Below are positions 1 through 7,166 of a stretch of 10,031 bases of DNA, piece after piece. The stretch comes from Zygnema cylindricum (lineage: Eukaryota; Streptophyta; Zygnematophyceae; Zygnematales; Zygnemataceae). Position 1 is the stretch's first letter. Each line of letters begins with the position of its first letter. Both the position numbers and the translations under genes were made by a program. The stretch is taken from the NCBI GenBank assembly GCA_037447655.1, contig JBBHKE010000702.1:1-10031 (forward strand), written 5' to 3'. The notes beneath the pieces were generated by a model that was not told where the DNA came from, did no database searches, and saw only the letters and a list, made by a program, of their open reading frames with translations.

Positions 1-1
1 A

Positions 2-130
2 ATTGAGCAGGTATTTGACAAGGCGTCTGCAAAGAGTACAAAAATTATGTCGTACGATGACCTGGTCCACACGTACAAGGTACCACATGAAGATTTGAAG
101 TTGAAGCTGGTCATTGAGAAAAATATTTGA
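2..130 (+). CDS. possible 3' end of an unrecognised coding exon (42 codons, partial)
   Basis: The frame starting at base 2 is open for 42 codons and ends at TGA 128-130. The translated tail is Lys- and acid-rich (for example SYDDLVHTYKVPHEDLKLKL) and has mixed codon use with many G/C third positions (AAG, CTG, GTC, GAC), unlike the A/T-rich DNA that follows. This fits the last part of a gene or exon entering from upstream. No start, splice site or known domain is visible in the window, and I do not recognise the family. It could also be a transposon-derived fragment or a chance open frame, since 42 codons is short. What I see is an open, coding-like tail; that it is a gene is inference. Confidence 0.3.
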   Translation: MEQVFDKASAKSTKIMSYDDLVHTYKVPHEDLKLKLVIEKNI

Positions 131-1047
131 TGATTTTCAATATACGATCGTATTTTACGTGGTACCATTCACGTGGATTACAGACTTTGCGCGATAGAAC
201 ATCGTTCAAAAATCAAAATGTAGCATCCTGTAATGTTCGCTGTACGATTACAAAATTTCTTGATGGAACGCCAACCTAATAATCTTTGTCTATATATACG
301 GAGACGTCAAACTTATACCATTTTGACGTTAATTTGACGTCCCGCAAAATTGGTTGTATTAATGTACGGAGGATAACTTTCAAAGCTATTTGGTCGATTT
401 CAATGTTGACTCCGCTATTTAAATAGTTCTTATGTACACAAGTCATTCTAATTAGTTACCTTCAGCCTTGGCCCTCCACTTCAAACAAATAAGCGTTTCC
501 AATTGGTTTTCCACTTAACCCCTTGTTTCACTCCTAAATTTTGATAAGGAAGTTTTTTACTACTTGTGAAATGGGATGTTAAGACTTGATTTGTGTATTC
601 ACTATGGGTTTCTTAAGGTTGTTCCATGAACATAATTGTAGTCCTTAGCTAGTTTCAGTGGTACATATAGTAGAGTATTATCCCCCAAAGGTTCCGTATA
701 AAAAAACATAGCTTAAGTGACACATGGAAGCATAACATAATCCTCAGGTGCAAATCAAGATGTAACTGCAGCTTTCAGAATACCGAGAATACCAAAATCC
801 CAAACCTTGGAAAAAGAAGTTTTGAAGGGTCGTCATAATGGGCATGTCATCCAACAAAGCTTATTAAGTAGGTAGTTCACAAAATAATGTGGCCTTGATA
901 AGAGAGCCTAGAGCCTTGTTGCCATCTTGAGGAGCACAAATATGAAATCTCGAAGGGGGAGGGGTATCCGGTGGCAGGCCTTCAAGGCACCATGCCCCAT
1001 ACTTATAAAATCATAAATAACCTCATCTAGTTGGCCAATGTATATGT
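131..1047. other. intergenic stretch, nothing recognised
   Basis: About 0.9 kb of A/T-rich DNA with stops in all frames. I found no retrotransposon protein motif, tRNA or clear repeat here. The first part may be 3' UTR if the open tail at 2-130 is real. The minus strand around 700-1000 has short open blocks but no motif I can name. The right edge is the point where similarity to the LTR family begins (TGAAATT at 1048). The bases just before it do not resemble the 3'-UTR/polypurine sequence that precedes LTRs C and E, so this may be the original target DNA. Confidence 0.4.
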
Positions 1048-1416
1048 TGAAATTTTGTGGGCTCCATTGCCACACAGAATTTGCAGATCAAAAGAAGCTA
1101 ATCTAGATAGTGCCGACTCCAAGTTTATATAAACCTAAATGATTGAACCCTTGACAATCAGAACCGTATTAAAGCTTCACCCCTGTGAAACAAGACTTTC
1201 AGTGTGCTCAGTTCCACCACAGAATGCAAAGTTAGAATATGTGATTTGGATACATTCACCCACTTTGACTTTCCCTTAGAAATGCAGCCAGCCATGCAGG
1301 CAAAAACTCTGACCAACTACACCCCTGTGTATCCTACACTCCCTTGAGTCTGCAGCGAAAAGAATCACTGAAAATGGCCAAGTAAATTAATAGTTATGGC
1401 TGGCCAAAGTTTGCCT

Positions 1417-1426
1417 TTTATACAAG
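1417..1426 (+). promoter_or_regulatory. TATA-like box of LTR F
   Basis: TTTTATACAA lies just after the conserved GGCTGGCCAAAG block, the same place as TATAAATA in LTRs D and E and TATACAAA in LTR A. The insertion about 65 bp downstream would separate it from the rest of the LTR leader. Confidence 0.45.
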
Positions 1427-1483
1427 ATGCTATGTGGGAGATTCTGGTACCTACCCAAAATATTCAAAGTCCTAAACCCCTCT

Positions 1484-1491
1484 CTTAACCC
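1484..1491. repeat. 8-bp target site duplication, left copy (CTTAACCC)
   Basis: CTTAACCC lies directly left of the terminal inverted repeat CATAGAGGTACC and is repeated exactly at 2573-2580, directly right of the other inverted repeat. The uninterrupted LTRs A and C have only one related block here (in C, read in LTR orientation, CTTAATCCCC), as expected for an empty site. Confidence 0.85.
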
Positions 1492-2572
1492 CATAGAGGT
1501 ACCAAACGTACAGATTTTCACTTTTTTACGAAATTGCGTTAATTTTTTAAGATTTTGAAGTTTTCGTTAAATTCGTATACTTTTCGTGTACGGACATAAT
1601 GTACGGACAAAACGTACGAAATTAACAGAAAAATATTGAAAGTACACCATAAATCGCTATTAAAGTTAAGAAAACGATACACATTCCCATGTTTTTAGGT
1701 TAGCCGCAAAAGTCTGTGTTCACATATTCGACGCCTGAATATGTAAGAACATGTTAATGCTATTTTCCTTCGTCTTTATGACTTGGAATCAAATCTGCGT
1801 ACGATTTTTTGTGCGACACACTCAATTTCCACTGACCAGGCTTTCATCTTACACTTATTTTGTACGTCTGTACATAATAATTAATAGCTTTAGTACGGAA
1901 TGACACACTACGTACGCTACACTATTTAAAAACAAACATACTCGGCCGTTTTTCAAAATTAGTAACTAACGATGTTTAAACAGTACAGTACCAATATCAA
2001 GGTTCGCTTTTCCATGCGACGCACTCAATTTCTACTGTCGACGCTTTCATCTGACACTTATTTTGTGCGTCTGTACAAAATAAAAACAAGCTTTAGTACG
2101 GACTGACATATTACGTACGCTACACTTTTTTAAAAAAATCGAAATTAGTAACTAACGCTATTGAAACAGTACAGGACCAATAAATGAGTACGATTTTTCG
2201 TTCGACGCACTCAATTTTCCCCTGTCGACGCAATTACCTGACACATATTTTGTACGTATGTACGAGATAATGAGCAGTTTTAGTACGGAGTGACACATTT
2301 GGTACATTACACTATCTAAAAATATGCGATGCGAGGCTACCGCCAGGCGCGAGAAAATCTTTGACAGATATAATAAAAACCCCGTACTTTTATGCATGAG
2401 CACATACCCTGAATTTTAGTAGTACTTTGGATTAGATGTTTCATATTTTACATTTTATTATGAAGTCAAACTCGGTCAACCCATTTTAATTTTTTTGCAT
2501 TTGTTCTGTGCGCATATATCATTATTTTTTCGACGTTTCATGCGTGCGTTTAAAACGCTTGGTACCTCTATG
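1492..2572. mobile_element. non-autonomous hAT-like DNA transposon (1,081 bp) nested in LTR F
   Basis: The ends are CATAGAGGTACC (1492-1503) and GGTACCTCTATG (2561-2572), a perfect 12-bp inverted repeat that extends to 17 of 18 matches (next bases AAACGT against AAGCGT). It is flanked by an exact 8-bp duplication, CTTAACCC. Eight-base duplications are typical of the hAT superfamily, and the TAGAGG near the end fits the loose hAT terminal pattern; P elements also make 8-bp duplications, so the superfamily call is inference. No transposase-like frame is present: only short open frames interrupted by stops, in A/T-rich DNA. The interior has three tandem units of about 190 bp and about 26 GTAC tetramers. 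It must have been moved by a transposase encoded elsewhere. Confidence 0.82.
1796..2330. repeat. three tandem units of about 135-203 bp inside the hAT-like element
   Basis: The motif GCGAC(A/G)CACTCAATT occurs at 1813 and 2016, and a variant at 2202, giving offsets of 203 and 186 bp. Each unit then reads TTTCATCTNACACTTATTTTGT(A/G)CGTCTGTAC or a variant, followed by TTTAGTACGGA(N)TGACA and, in units 1 and 2, ACGTACGCTACACT. Units 1 and 2 also share ATTAGTAACTAACG and an ACAGTACAG(T/G)ACCAAT tail. The third unit is partial and fades near 2330. The units are diverged, so the duplications are old or not homogenised. Confidence 0.8.
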
Positions 2573-2580
2573 CTTAACCC
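2573..2580. repeat. 8-bp target site duplication, right copy (CTTAACCC)
   Basis: Exact copy of 1484-1491, directly after the right terminal inverted repeat. LTR F resumes here. Confidence 0.85.
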
Positions 2581-2619
2581 CCTAGTACTGAGGTATGGAC
2601 CAATCACATTACTGTATAG

Positions 2620-2950
2620 TACATAAAGGTACAGGTACCGGTGTACCTTTTGTACGTCCATCGTACGACATAGCTAAAAAGTCAACACATGTCATATCCG
2701 GACAAGTTATTGTAATCCCCGGAATTCCTACTTCCAAATGTTATCTCTCCACGTGGCGCCACGTCATGCCACGTCAGAAAAGCTGTATCTTACAAGAAAG
2801 TACAGGTGTCGGAGTACTTTCTGTACGGACTTTGTACGACAATGCCATATTGCAACATTTGTCACTTTTGGATTTGTTATCTTCCGTTCCGAAGATTTCA
2901 ACCCGCATGATGTTGCCACGTGTCTTCTGGAGTGGCGCCGTCCGCAAGCT
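2620..2950 (+). repeat. partial tandem duplication of the U5-side of LTR F (offset about 170 bp)
   Basis: The stem-loop block with GTACAGG...GTAC...TGTACG...GTACGACA starts near 2630 and again near 2800. Each copy is followed by a CCACGTG and GGCGCC block (2750-2760; about 2926-2940). LTRs A and C have one such block each. The two copies are clearly diverged, so the duplication is old. Confidence 0.5.
2751..2764. promoter_or_regulatory. ACGT palindrome of LTR F
   Basis: ACGTGGCGCCACGT is a perfect 14-bp palindrome, and with the preceding C it contains a G-box, CACGTG. Another GCCACGTC follows a few bases later. The same block occurs in LTRs A, B and C and, eroded, in E. Such ACGT cores are binding sites for plant bZIP and bHLH factors; function here is inference. 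Confidence 0.5.
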
Positions 2951-3163
2951 GCCAAATTGTCCTTCCACGAAGCCAACGCTAACCACGGCCGTCTGATTTA
3001 TTTCGTCATTTAATATGGACAGTCGAAACAAATGTCCGTACTATTTGTTTTGTCCGTACTTTAAATTATAATTGTTTCTATGCCCTATAAGCTGTCATCC
3101 AGTTAAATGGAAAACCCTACTAGATACAATTTAAATATCTACCAAACCCAATATGTCTTCGCA

Positions 3164-3832
3164 CTAGTCCTAGACTAAACGATAAGGCTAACGACTATGG
3201 GTTACTTGACAGACAGTAGGTACCAAGATCAATTCTTGGGACCGTCAAATACCTGTTTGGTAAGTCTACCAATTCTACACCTTGTCTCTATAAAGAGCTT
3301 AGGCAGCCATGACTCTAACTCCTTGTCCAGCCTTTAGTGACTACAACAAGTGTGGGGACTTGGAGAAGGGAGTTAGAAGCAGAATGCCTCTGCTCTTTTT
3401 CTATACTAAAACATACCTAGAAAATACATTAACATCAACATGTGTGTCATTGGCGACAAAAAGGAACAACAACTTAGAAAAGAGTAGGTGGTTCTCTTAA
3501 AGCTAGTATATGAGTTAGAGTAGATCTGGTGGTGAGTCACCTTAGGAAATAACATTTGTCAGCTTCGAGGGGGCAATGTCCCTTGATGGTCCTGTCATTG
3601 GATAAAGTAGGGAGCTTGACTTGAAGTAAAAGCACAGACAATAAAGAAAAAAAATGTTGGAATAGAGATTGTCGAAGATGGTGGAAGGTGACATTAGAAT
3701 CAACAGTGTTGAAATCATTGGCTATGTCAGTGTACAAAACCTCTCAATCAAGGTGCAAGTCAAACATCGCTTGTAACCCATAGAAAGCCACCTCACAATC
3801 TCTCATCGCAACAGTAAATCGATGGAAAAAGT
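3164..3832. other. unassigned stretch between LTR F and LTR A
   Basis: About 670 bp with no recognised gene, RNA or LTR similarity. The longest open frames are about 65 codons and carry no motif. An AATAAA-like string lies near 3640 (CAATAAAG). It is not preceded by the primer-binding-like sequence found after LTRs A and C, nor does it end in the polypurine-like sequence found before C and E. I therefore see no proof that it is the interior of a retrotransposon. It may be old target DNA or a decayed interior. Confidence 0.35.
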
Positions 3833-4049
3833 TGCAATTATATATCCTCCATTGGACCACATAATTCAAGAAGACTCTAGGTAGTTTTTAACTAACCCAC
3901 TTTCAGCCACAACTAATGCTGCCCAAGTAGACATATCAACAATCTAACCACACCCTCGTGTAGTCTTGACTCCTTTGAGTGCGTAGCAAAAAGATTGACT
4001 AGAAACGCCCAACTAGCCGATAAGTTATAAGGTGGCAAAGATGCCAATG

Positions 4050-4057
4050 TATACAAA
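4050..4057 (+). promoter_or_regulatory. TATA-like box of LTR A
   Basis: TATACAAA lies about 217 bp from the LTR start, aligned with TATACAAA on the minus strand of LTR C and TATAAATA of D and E. It would start transcription toward the inverted LTR fragment B. Confidence 0.5.
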
Positions 4058-4155
4058 CTCTCAAAGAGAGAGGTGACTGTCTACAAAAATGTTAAGTCCT
4101 ACTTCTCTCTCACAACCGTATCTACCAGAGTACAATCCAATCAAATAATTGTAAA

Positions 4156-4192
4156 GTACAGAAAAGTACTACGGCCAATGTATTTTCTGTAC
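4156..4192 (+). other. conserved stem-loop in the LTR leader (copy A)
   Basis: GTACAGAAAA (4156-4165) and TTTTCTGTAC (4183-4192) form a perfect 10-bp stem with a 17-nt loop, about 100 nt after the TATA-like box, so it would be in the transcript. Equivalent stems with different bases occur in F (2625-2650 and 2796-2821), C (6802-6838, minus) and E (9057-9092). Confidence 0.6.
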
Positions 4193-4557
4193 GGCCTGTG
4201 TACGAAAAGGCCATTGAGTGGACGCGTGTCCACATGTTACTCGTCCGTATGTTCTCCGAAATTCTCGCGACCAAATATTATCTCTCCACGTGGCGCCAGG
4301 TCACGCCACGTCCAAAAACGCCAAAAGTGACCATTCCGGGATCTCGGCGGCGATATGTGCCGTTGGATACAAACCGACATTAAATGTTGGTCGTTGAAAC
4401 AAATGTCCGATTCATTTATTTCGTGCGGGATCACGTTCGCACTAAATATTAACTAGTTCTATGTCCGTTTATTCATATGTTCGTTAATCAGACGAAAGAT
4501 CATAATATAGTTTAAGTAATTATCACACCCTAGGTACTTTAACGAATTCCTACGACA

Positions 4558-4608
4558 GAATGGTTAGAGCCGACGCCTACGCCGCGCTCTGCCTGTCGGA
4601 GGTTCGAG
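4558..4608 (+). other. primer-binding position and tRNA-like leader after LTR A
   Basis: Three bases after the LTR end comes TGGTTAGAGC, where a retrotransposon primer-binding site should start. It resembles the initiator-Met type TGGTATCAGAGC with A and C missing, which may be a variant site. About 30 bp on is GGTTCGAGT, the start of a Pol III B-box and T-loop. The same arrangement, with the fuller GGTTCGAGTCC, follows LTR C on the minus strand. It is cut at TCGAG (4604-4608), where the inverted LTR fragment begins. Confidence 0.5.
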
Positions 4609-4843
4609 TGGTCAAATGGTCACTTTGGCGTTTTTGGACGTGGCATGACCTGGCGCGACGTGGAGAGATAACATTTGGTCGCGAGAATTCCGGAGAACAT
4701 ACAGACGAGTAACATGTGGACACGCGTCCACTCAATGGCCTTGTCGTACACAGGTTGTACAGAAAGGACATCGAATGTAGTACCTTTATATACTTTATAG
4801 TTAGTTGATTGGATCGTACTGTAGGAGATAGGGGATGTAAGAG
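4604..4843 (-). mobile_element. inverted LTR fragment B
   Basis: Read on the minus strand this matches the middle of LTR A (about 4115-4340) and the equivalent part of LTR C. Shared items are AAATGGTCACTTTGGCGTTT, GGACGTGGCATGAC, the ACGT block, GATAACATTTGGTCGC, ACGCGTCCACTCAATGGCC, a GTAC stem with AAAGG (4763-4767) and CCTTT (4783-4787), and GATTGG. Both LTR ends are missing. The left junction shares TCGAG with the leader after LTR A and with LTR C, suggesting microhomology joining. The right side fades near 4843, just before the integrase relic, in a stretch where TTTAACTAGTTTTT is repeated twice. Confidence 0.78.
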
Positions 4844-4869
4844 TTTAACTAGTTTTTACCTGAGTTTTT

Positions 4870-5369
4870 AACTAGTTTTTTCTTAGCTATTTTGGTCTGG
4901 GTTATATGGTACAATTTTTTGGTGCTGAACTCCCTCATCTCTCAAGTATTCCTCAAACTAGTTAGAGGTATATTCTCCCCCATTATAACTCATTATTCTC
5001 TTAATGGGGGTTCCATGCAAATTCTCACTCCTGGCTTTATATTCTATCGTAAGTTGGTGTTTCAGACTTTGTTTTTAGGAAGTAGACTCTAGAATATCTA
5101 GATCACTCATCGGTTATTGTCAACATAAACCTCTTCCCTCTAACCGAAGGTACTTTTGCAGGTCCCCGGATATTTGTGTGGACCAAATCTAGTACTTTCT
5201 CACCCCTATATGTGGCGGCTTTGGGAAAGGAAAATCTGTGAACCTTACCTTGAGCACAACCACTACAATCATCCACCATTTCATTATACCCAAATTGATT
5301 GCCTTCTACTACACAAAGCTTCTTCATTTCACTCAGCCTATCAAAATGCACATGCCCCAACTGCTAATG
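4870..5369 (-). pseudogene. Ty1/copia integrase relic (HHCC finger and core, minus strand)
   Basis: Continues the protease frame on the minus strand. It starts with the pre-integrase motif WH(stop)QLGHVHFDRLSEM, then CSGC, which together give the HHCC zinc finger. The core begins LDLVHTNIRGP, where the family's first catalytic Asp is Asn (codon 5172-5174). After TITDE comes TGA (5103-5105), with in-frame SRYSRVYFLKTKSETP beyond it. A frameshift near 5045 leads to MSYNGGEYTSN, where the second catalytic Asp is Tyr (4985-4987), then FEEYLRDEGVQHQKIVPYNPD. A short deletion follows, and then AKKK where AERKN is usual, so the catalytic Glu is probably Lys (4882-4884). Further stops are TAG at 5364-5366 and one after TSN. 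Reverse transcriptase and RNase H are absent. In life this enzyme inserts the cDNA; this copy cannot. Confidence 0.9.
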
Positions 5370-5888
5370 CCAAATTATCAACTTTGGAACACTTACATAG
5401 TAAGCATTCTTCTTTTCATTACTCGGGTTAAGCCTAAACATTCCTAGGCTACCCTTATCTGTCGTGAAGTAGACTTCATCCCCATACTTAGCTGTAAAGA
5501 CTCCCTTTCTAGTGAAGGTATCAAAATCTTTGTCATCGAACACATACGTAGAGACAAGATTTTTACTCAGCTGAGGAATGTAGAGTACATATGAGAAGGT
5601 GAGTATAGAAGTCTTACCCTCCACTAAGACTTTCAGGTCTACCGACCCCACTAGATCTGTAGAAACCACTCTCTCATCCCCATACTCTATCTCTACAGTA
5701 GGGATCTTTTTTAGCTTAGTAAAGAGGTGCTTATCGCGACACATATGCATGGATGCACCTGAGTTGATGATCCATCCTTCTTGTGGAGCTTCCCGAATTT
5801 CTGCGAGATTACACTTCTGTTTCCAAAGGATCTCGTTTTCCTCCAAACTTTCATCAAGAAGAAGCTCCCCATCCTCCTCTTCAAAGGA
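5370..5888 (-). pseudogene. Ty1/copia protease relic (minus strand)
   Basis: The frame from the TAA at 5889-5891 to the TAG at 5364-5366 is open for about 174 codons on the minus strand. Its first part is the acidic gag-protease linker (EEEDGELLLDESLEENEI). Then comes EGWIINSGASMHMCRDKHLF, the retropepsin active-site region, with Asn (5763-5765) where the plus-strand copy at 8291 has the catalytic Asp. The likely change is loss of a CpG (ATCGAC to ATCAAC). The rest follows the copia pattern: GDERVV, VLVEGKTSILTFSYVLYIPQ, LSKNLVST, and a long stretch before the integrase finger. In an active element this enzyme cuts the Gag-Pol polyprotein. Without the Asp it would be inactive. Confidence 0.9.
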
Positions 5889-6249
5889 TTAGTCCTCGGT
5901 CTCTCCTTTCACTTTTGTGACCACAAGTGCCTTCTTCTTTCCTACGCAAGAATCCCTTACACGATTCTCTTGGAGCCTCAGCTCCGACAGCTTGACACAA
6001 TCCCCTATGAAGTGTCCTGTCTTTTTGGAAAAATGACAAAGACCCTTTGGGGGCCTCGATCCTCTAGATTGATCTCTCTCTCCTTTGTACAGTTTCTTCG
6101 GATCCTTTCCCTATGGGTTTTCTCTTGCAGCTAGAGCTTGGATGCTCTTTCCCCCTGTTTGTTGAAATTATTAGATTTATATGGTATTTTCTAGGTCTAA
6201 ATAGTTCAATACAAATAGGAAAAGAAAAAGGCGGACAACCTGCCTCCAC
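5889..6249 (-). pseudogene. Ty1/copia gag relic with internal deletion (minus strand)
   Basis: Nearest the protease is the nucleocapsid zinc knuckle at 5997-6038, reading CHFSKKTGHFIGDC. The second Cys of the CX2CX4HX4C pattern is Ser (6027-6029, TGC to TCC); the plus-strand copy has CHFCKKPGHFIADC. A basic and polar stretch, KLSELRLQENR and GKKKALV, links it to an in-frame TAA (5889-5891). Upstream, about 6080-6155 matches the pre-knuckle region of the plus copy (AAGAAACTGTACAAAGGA and similar). At about 6156 it jumps to KYHINLI and nearby residues, which resemble the N-terminal part of copia gag, so most of the capsid domain is deleted. Gag would form the virus-like particle. This copy is broken by deletion, frame changes and stops. 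Confidence 0.78.
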
Positions 6250-6383
6250 CTCCTCTCCCTACACACCATACTTATTGTTGTCACTGTGGGATAGATAGGG
6301 TGGTTGAGCCACGACTGTCCTAGCTCAACAAGCAGGACTAAAGAGTGACTTCTGTCATTCTCAACAAAAGGTTCAATCCGGCA
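6250..6383 (-). other. 5' leader of the minus-strand copia relic
   Basis: Lies between the tRNA-like leader after LTR C and the first gag-like residues. It has stops in all frames and no similarity to the LTR. Position suggests an untranslated leader, possibly with the eroded gag start near its lower end. No other feature was seen. Confidence 0.4.
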
Positions 6384-6437
6384 GGACTCGAACCTCTGAC
6401 TAGCAGAGCGCGGCGTAGCCGTTAACTCTAACCAGTC
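6384..6437 (-). other. primer-binding position and tRNA-like leader after LTR C
   Basis: On the minus strand, three bases (GAC) after the LTR end ACGACA comes TGGTTAGAG (6434 down to 6426). About 31 bp further is GGTTCGAGTCC (6394 down to 6384), an exact match to the tRNA/Pol III B-box consensus GGTTCRANYCC. Between them is CTACGCCGCGCTCTGC, shared with the leader after LTR A. The sequence resembles a tRNA from the D-loop to the T-loop but does not fold into a convincing full cloverleaf, so I do not call a tRNA gene. Confidence 0.55.
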
Positions 6438-6692
6438 TGTCGTAGAAGTCCGTTAGGATACATTAGGTTTGATAATTATTTAAACAATGTTAAGACCATG
6501 AATCCAATTAACGGAATGACGAACGAAATAACATAGAACTAAGTGTTATATAGTGCAAACATTATCTCGCAAGAAACAAATGAATCAGACATTTGTTTCG
6601 ACGGCCGACATTTAATCTCGGATTTAATCCAACGGCGTATATCACTGTCGAGATCGCAAAATGGTCACTTTGGCGTTTATGGACGTGGCATG

Positions 6693-6706
6693 ACGTGGCG
6701 CCACGT
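6693..6706. promoter_or_regulatory. ACGT palindrome of LTR C
   Basis: ACGTGGCGCCACGT, a perfect 14-bp palindrome identical to that in LTR F, with a G-box CACGTG at its right side and TGACGTGGC at its left. It lies downstream of the LTR TATA-like box on the minus strand. Confidence 0.5.
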
Positions 6707-6940
6707 GGAGGGATAACATTTGGTCGCCATAATTGTGGGGAACATAAGCACGAGTTAAAAGTGGGCACGCGTCCACTCAATGGCCTTTCCGTACTCAAGT
6801 CGTACAAAAAGTATATCGGTCGTAGTACCTTTCTGTACCCTACAGATATTTGATTGGTTTGTACGTCGAAAGATAGGGGTTGTGAGAGGGGATTAAGACT
6901 TAGATAATTTGGTAGGTAGTGACCTCTCTCCCTTTGAGAG

Positions 6941-6950
6941 TTTGTATAAA
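6941..6950 (-). promoter_or_regulatory. TATA-like box of LTR C
   Basis: Minus-strand TTTATACAAA, about 218 bp into the LTR, aligned with the TATA-like boxes of A, D and E. It would drive transcription toward lower coordinates through gag-pol. Confidence 0.5.
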
Positions 6951-7166
6951 TTTGGCATCTTTGCTACCTCATAATTAATCGGCTGGTTGGCCATTTTCTG
7001 TGATTCTTTTTGCCACGGACTCAAGGGAGTCCAGGCTCCACAGAGGTGTAGTGAAACTTTCAATTTGCCTTCTTAGACAGTAGTGGTTCTGGCTTGAATT
7101 GGGTTAGTTAAAAACTATCTAGAGGCTTCTTGAATTATGTAGTCTAATGGAGGACACAAAATTGCA

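Larger units (their letters stand above)
1048..3163 (+). mobile_element. Ty1/copia-family LTR copy F, interrupted by a DNA transposon
   Basis: This is a diverged LTR in two parts, 1048-1491 and 2573-3163. It begins TGAAATTTTGTGGGCTCC, closely matching the starts of LTRs D and E. It keeps the block TTATGGCTGGCCAAAG just upstream of a TATA-like TTTTATACAA (1417-1426). The second part holds CCAATCA, the GTAC stem-loop, the ACGT palindrome (2751-2764) and GAAACAAATGTCCG, all shared with LTR A. The likely end is TTCGCA at about 3163, an eroded form of the TACGACA end of A and C. It is longer than A or C because the U3 seems partly duplicated (CACCCCTGTG at 1179 and 1320) and the U5 part is duplicated with an offset near 170 bp. 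No 5-bp target duplication was seen. It may be a solo LTR, older than the insertion it carries. Confidence 0.75.
3833..4557 (+). mobile_element. full-length Ty1/copia-family LTR copy A (about 725 bp)
   Basis: It starts TGCAATTATATATCCTCC, matching the start of LTR C (TGCAATTTTGTGTCCTCC), and ends TACGACA, identical to the end of C. Between them lie the U3 block ACATAATTCAAGAAG, the TATA-like TATACAAA (4050-4057), CCAATCAAATA, a perfect stem-loop (4156-4192), the ACGT block (4286-4297), GAAACAAATGTCCGATTCAT and a tail shared with C. Its length of 725 bp agrees with C (729) and E (about 714). The bases before it are not polypurine-like, so it acts as a 5' LTR or solo LTR. A 3-bp gap and a leader with TGGTTAGAGC follow, then the sequence jumps into an inverted LTR fragment at about 4604. 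Confidence 0.82.
6438..7166 (-). mobile_element. full-length LTR copy C, 5' LTR of the minus-strand copia relic (729 bp)
   Basis: Read on the minus strand it runs from TGCAATTTTGTGTCCTCC (start at 7166) to TACGACA (end at 6438). It has the TATA-like TTTATACAAA (6950-6941), CCAATCAAATA, a GTAC stem (6802-6838), the perfect palindrome ACGTGGCGCCACGT (6693-6706) and GAAACAAATGTCTGATTCAT. It is the best-preserved full copy. Its downstream side carries the primer-binding position and gag-pol, so it serves as a 5' LTR. Its upstream side (7167 on) is also retrotransposon sequence, the 3' UTR, so it may come from a tandem or recombined element. It lies inverted to LTR A, about 1.9 kb away. Confidence 0.85.

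Noticed and set aside
2595-2996. 133-codon open frame on the plus strand
   Set aside because: It lies wholly in the leader/U5 part of LTR F, where the other LTR copies do not keep the frame. No domain is visible.
1048-3163. 5-bp target duplication around LTR F
   Set aside because: The bases before 1048 (TATGT) and after 3163 (CTAGT) do not match, so no intact insertion footprint is claimed.
5599-6134. Plus-strand open frames of 97 and 117 codons
   Set aside because: They are antisense to the protease and gag relic, whose minus-strand frame carries the recognisable motifs.
6384-6434. A functional tRNA gene
   Set aside because: The B-box and T-loop are good, but the T-stem has mismatches, the spacing between D-arm and T-arm is too long for a normal class I tRNA, and no matching acceptor stem was found.
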